A DNA stretch of 27,651 nucleotides from Flammeovirgaceae bacterium (GTDB lineage Bacteria > Bacteroidota > Bacteroidia > Cytophagales > Cyclobacteriaceae): the NCBI GenBank assembly GCA_016709845.1, contig JADJMA010000050.1:1-27651 (forward strand), written 5' to 3'. The translations under genes and the position numbers were made by a program. Positions 26,739-27,651 of this stretch are shown here, piece by piece. The notes beneath the pieces were generated by a model, which saw nothing but the letters and a program-made list of their open reading frames with translations, was not told the origin of the DNA and made no database searches. Position 1 is the stretch's first letter. Every line of letters begins with the position of its first letter.

Positions 26739-27651
26739 TCACGCTTTTATTGTTTCATTCCATTCCGTATGAAAGACTCCTTCTTTCCCGATTAACTCAT
26801 AGGTATGTGCGCCAAAGAAATCGCGCTGCGCTTGAATAAGGTTAGAAGGCATTGATTCGCTGCGAAGTGTGTCGAAATAACTTAGCGATGCAGCATAAGC
26901 CGAGAGGGCCAATCCAAACTTAGTAGCATCCGAAACAACAGTGCGAATACCTGGTAAACTCTTTTTCACTTTTACCTGAACACCTTCATCCAACAATAAA
27001 TGTTCGAGTTTTTTATTTTTATGGAATGCACTATAAATGTCTTCCAAAAAAGCAGACCGTATAATGCATCCTCCGCGCCAGATTTTTGCAATCTGATCCA
27101 ATTCAAGTTTGAAGCTGTATGTTTCAGAAGCTTTGAAAAGCAAATGCATTCCTTGTGCATAGCTGGAAACCATGGCAAAATAAAATGCCTGTTCAAGATG
27201 AATCAGGTATTCTTTCGGATCTGAAGCCATTAGCTTTTTATCTGGATTGGGATAAGCTTTGATGCCTGAGTTCGTAATGATTTATACTTAGAAAGATCGC
27301 GCATGGAAACAGCCGTATCAATGGTTGGGATCGGCAAGTTTAAATCAGGCGCCTTGTGAAGTCCATTTGCCTGTGCCTTTCGCTTTTGCTTCATCTTTAA
27401 TATCATCCAGTAAAGATGTGTTCGCTACATTTTTGAAAGCAAAAATTTCAGCGGTTATTTCAAGTAGAAAAGATTGTAGTCGTCCCTTGTTCCATTGAGC
27501 GAAAACATTACGAATAGCTTCGTTATCCATTCCAATACCGTTCTTTAAAACCTCATAGGTTTCTGCAATAAGTTGCATCAAAGCATACTCGATTCCATTG
27601 TGAACCATTTTACAAAGTGTCCGGAAGCACCTGGGCCTATATATGTAACAC
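26739..27651 (-). CDS. gnd: 6-phosphogluconate dehydrogenase (decarboxylating), N-terminus beyond window
   Basis: The right edge cuts the gene. The first residues in the window read YIGPGASGHFVKMVHNGIEY, the catalytic core of 6PGDH (GAGHxVKMVHNGIEY type). GTGKWTSQGA, then IPTIDTAVSMRDLS, IAKIWRGGCIIRSAFLEDIY and the C-terminal QAQRDFFGAHTYE, where FGAHTYE is the family hallmark, follow. It oxidises and decarboxylates 6-phosphogluconate to ribulose-5-phosphate with NADP. Frameshifts lie near 27610, 27350 and 27240. As the first gene seen of the minus-strand unit, it lies nearest the operon promoter, which must be outside the window. Confidence 0.93.

Overview
The window looks like chromosomal DNA of a Bacteroidota bacterium, probably Cytophagales-like. 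The reasons are moderate to low G+C, upstream elements of the TTTG-N19-TAnnTTTG type (the Bacteroidota housekeeping promoter), few strong Shine-Dalgarno sequences, and gene products that read like Bacteroidota families. Species cannot be named from the sequence alone.

Layout. (1) 1-1880: the 3' part of a sodium:solute symporter, then a small secreted protein and an alkyltransferase-like DNA-repair protein on the minus strand. (2) 1971-3491: a secreted protein with Ig/cadherin-like repeats and a helical C-terminus. (3) 3511-4379: an RNA-gene locus. A promoter leads into a broken tRNA-Ser copy interrupted by three 22-bp palindrome-like inserts, followed by a frameshifted GIY-YIG nuclease gene, an intact tRNA-Ser(UGA), a terminator, and a diverged second copy of the tRNA 3' end plus terminator. 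(4) 4397-4807: a DUF1801 protein on the minus strand. (5) 4929-11727: a plus-strand cassette of TetR regulator, outer-membrane beta-barrel, LolD/MacB-type ATPase, three FtsX-type permeases and a LolA-like periplasmic protein. It reads as a TetR-controlled, Lol-like envelope transport system. (6) 27651-11903, all minus strand: gnd, zwf, pgl, pgi, class I aldolase, pgm, then a giant cyclic beta-1,2-glucan synthase (ndvB-like). This is the oxidative pentose-phosphate entry, hexose-phosphate interconversion and a UDP-glucose-consuming glucan synthase in one tightly spaced unit. pgm and ndvB overlap by one base (TAATG).

Quality warning. Many conserved genes carry single-base frameshifts, mostly missing bases in homopolymers. 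Several also have larger in-gene deletions: in the symporter, the GT84 domain, pgm, pgi, and across the pgl/pgi boundary. Because the damage hits central-metabolism genes, I read most of it as sequencing or assembly error, not decay, but it is very uneven: 6677-11190 and 11903-15085 are clean. Coordinates of broken genes are conceptual spans.

The most unusual item is the tRNA-Ser relic with three 22-bp inserts (3592-3738).
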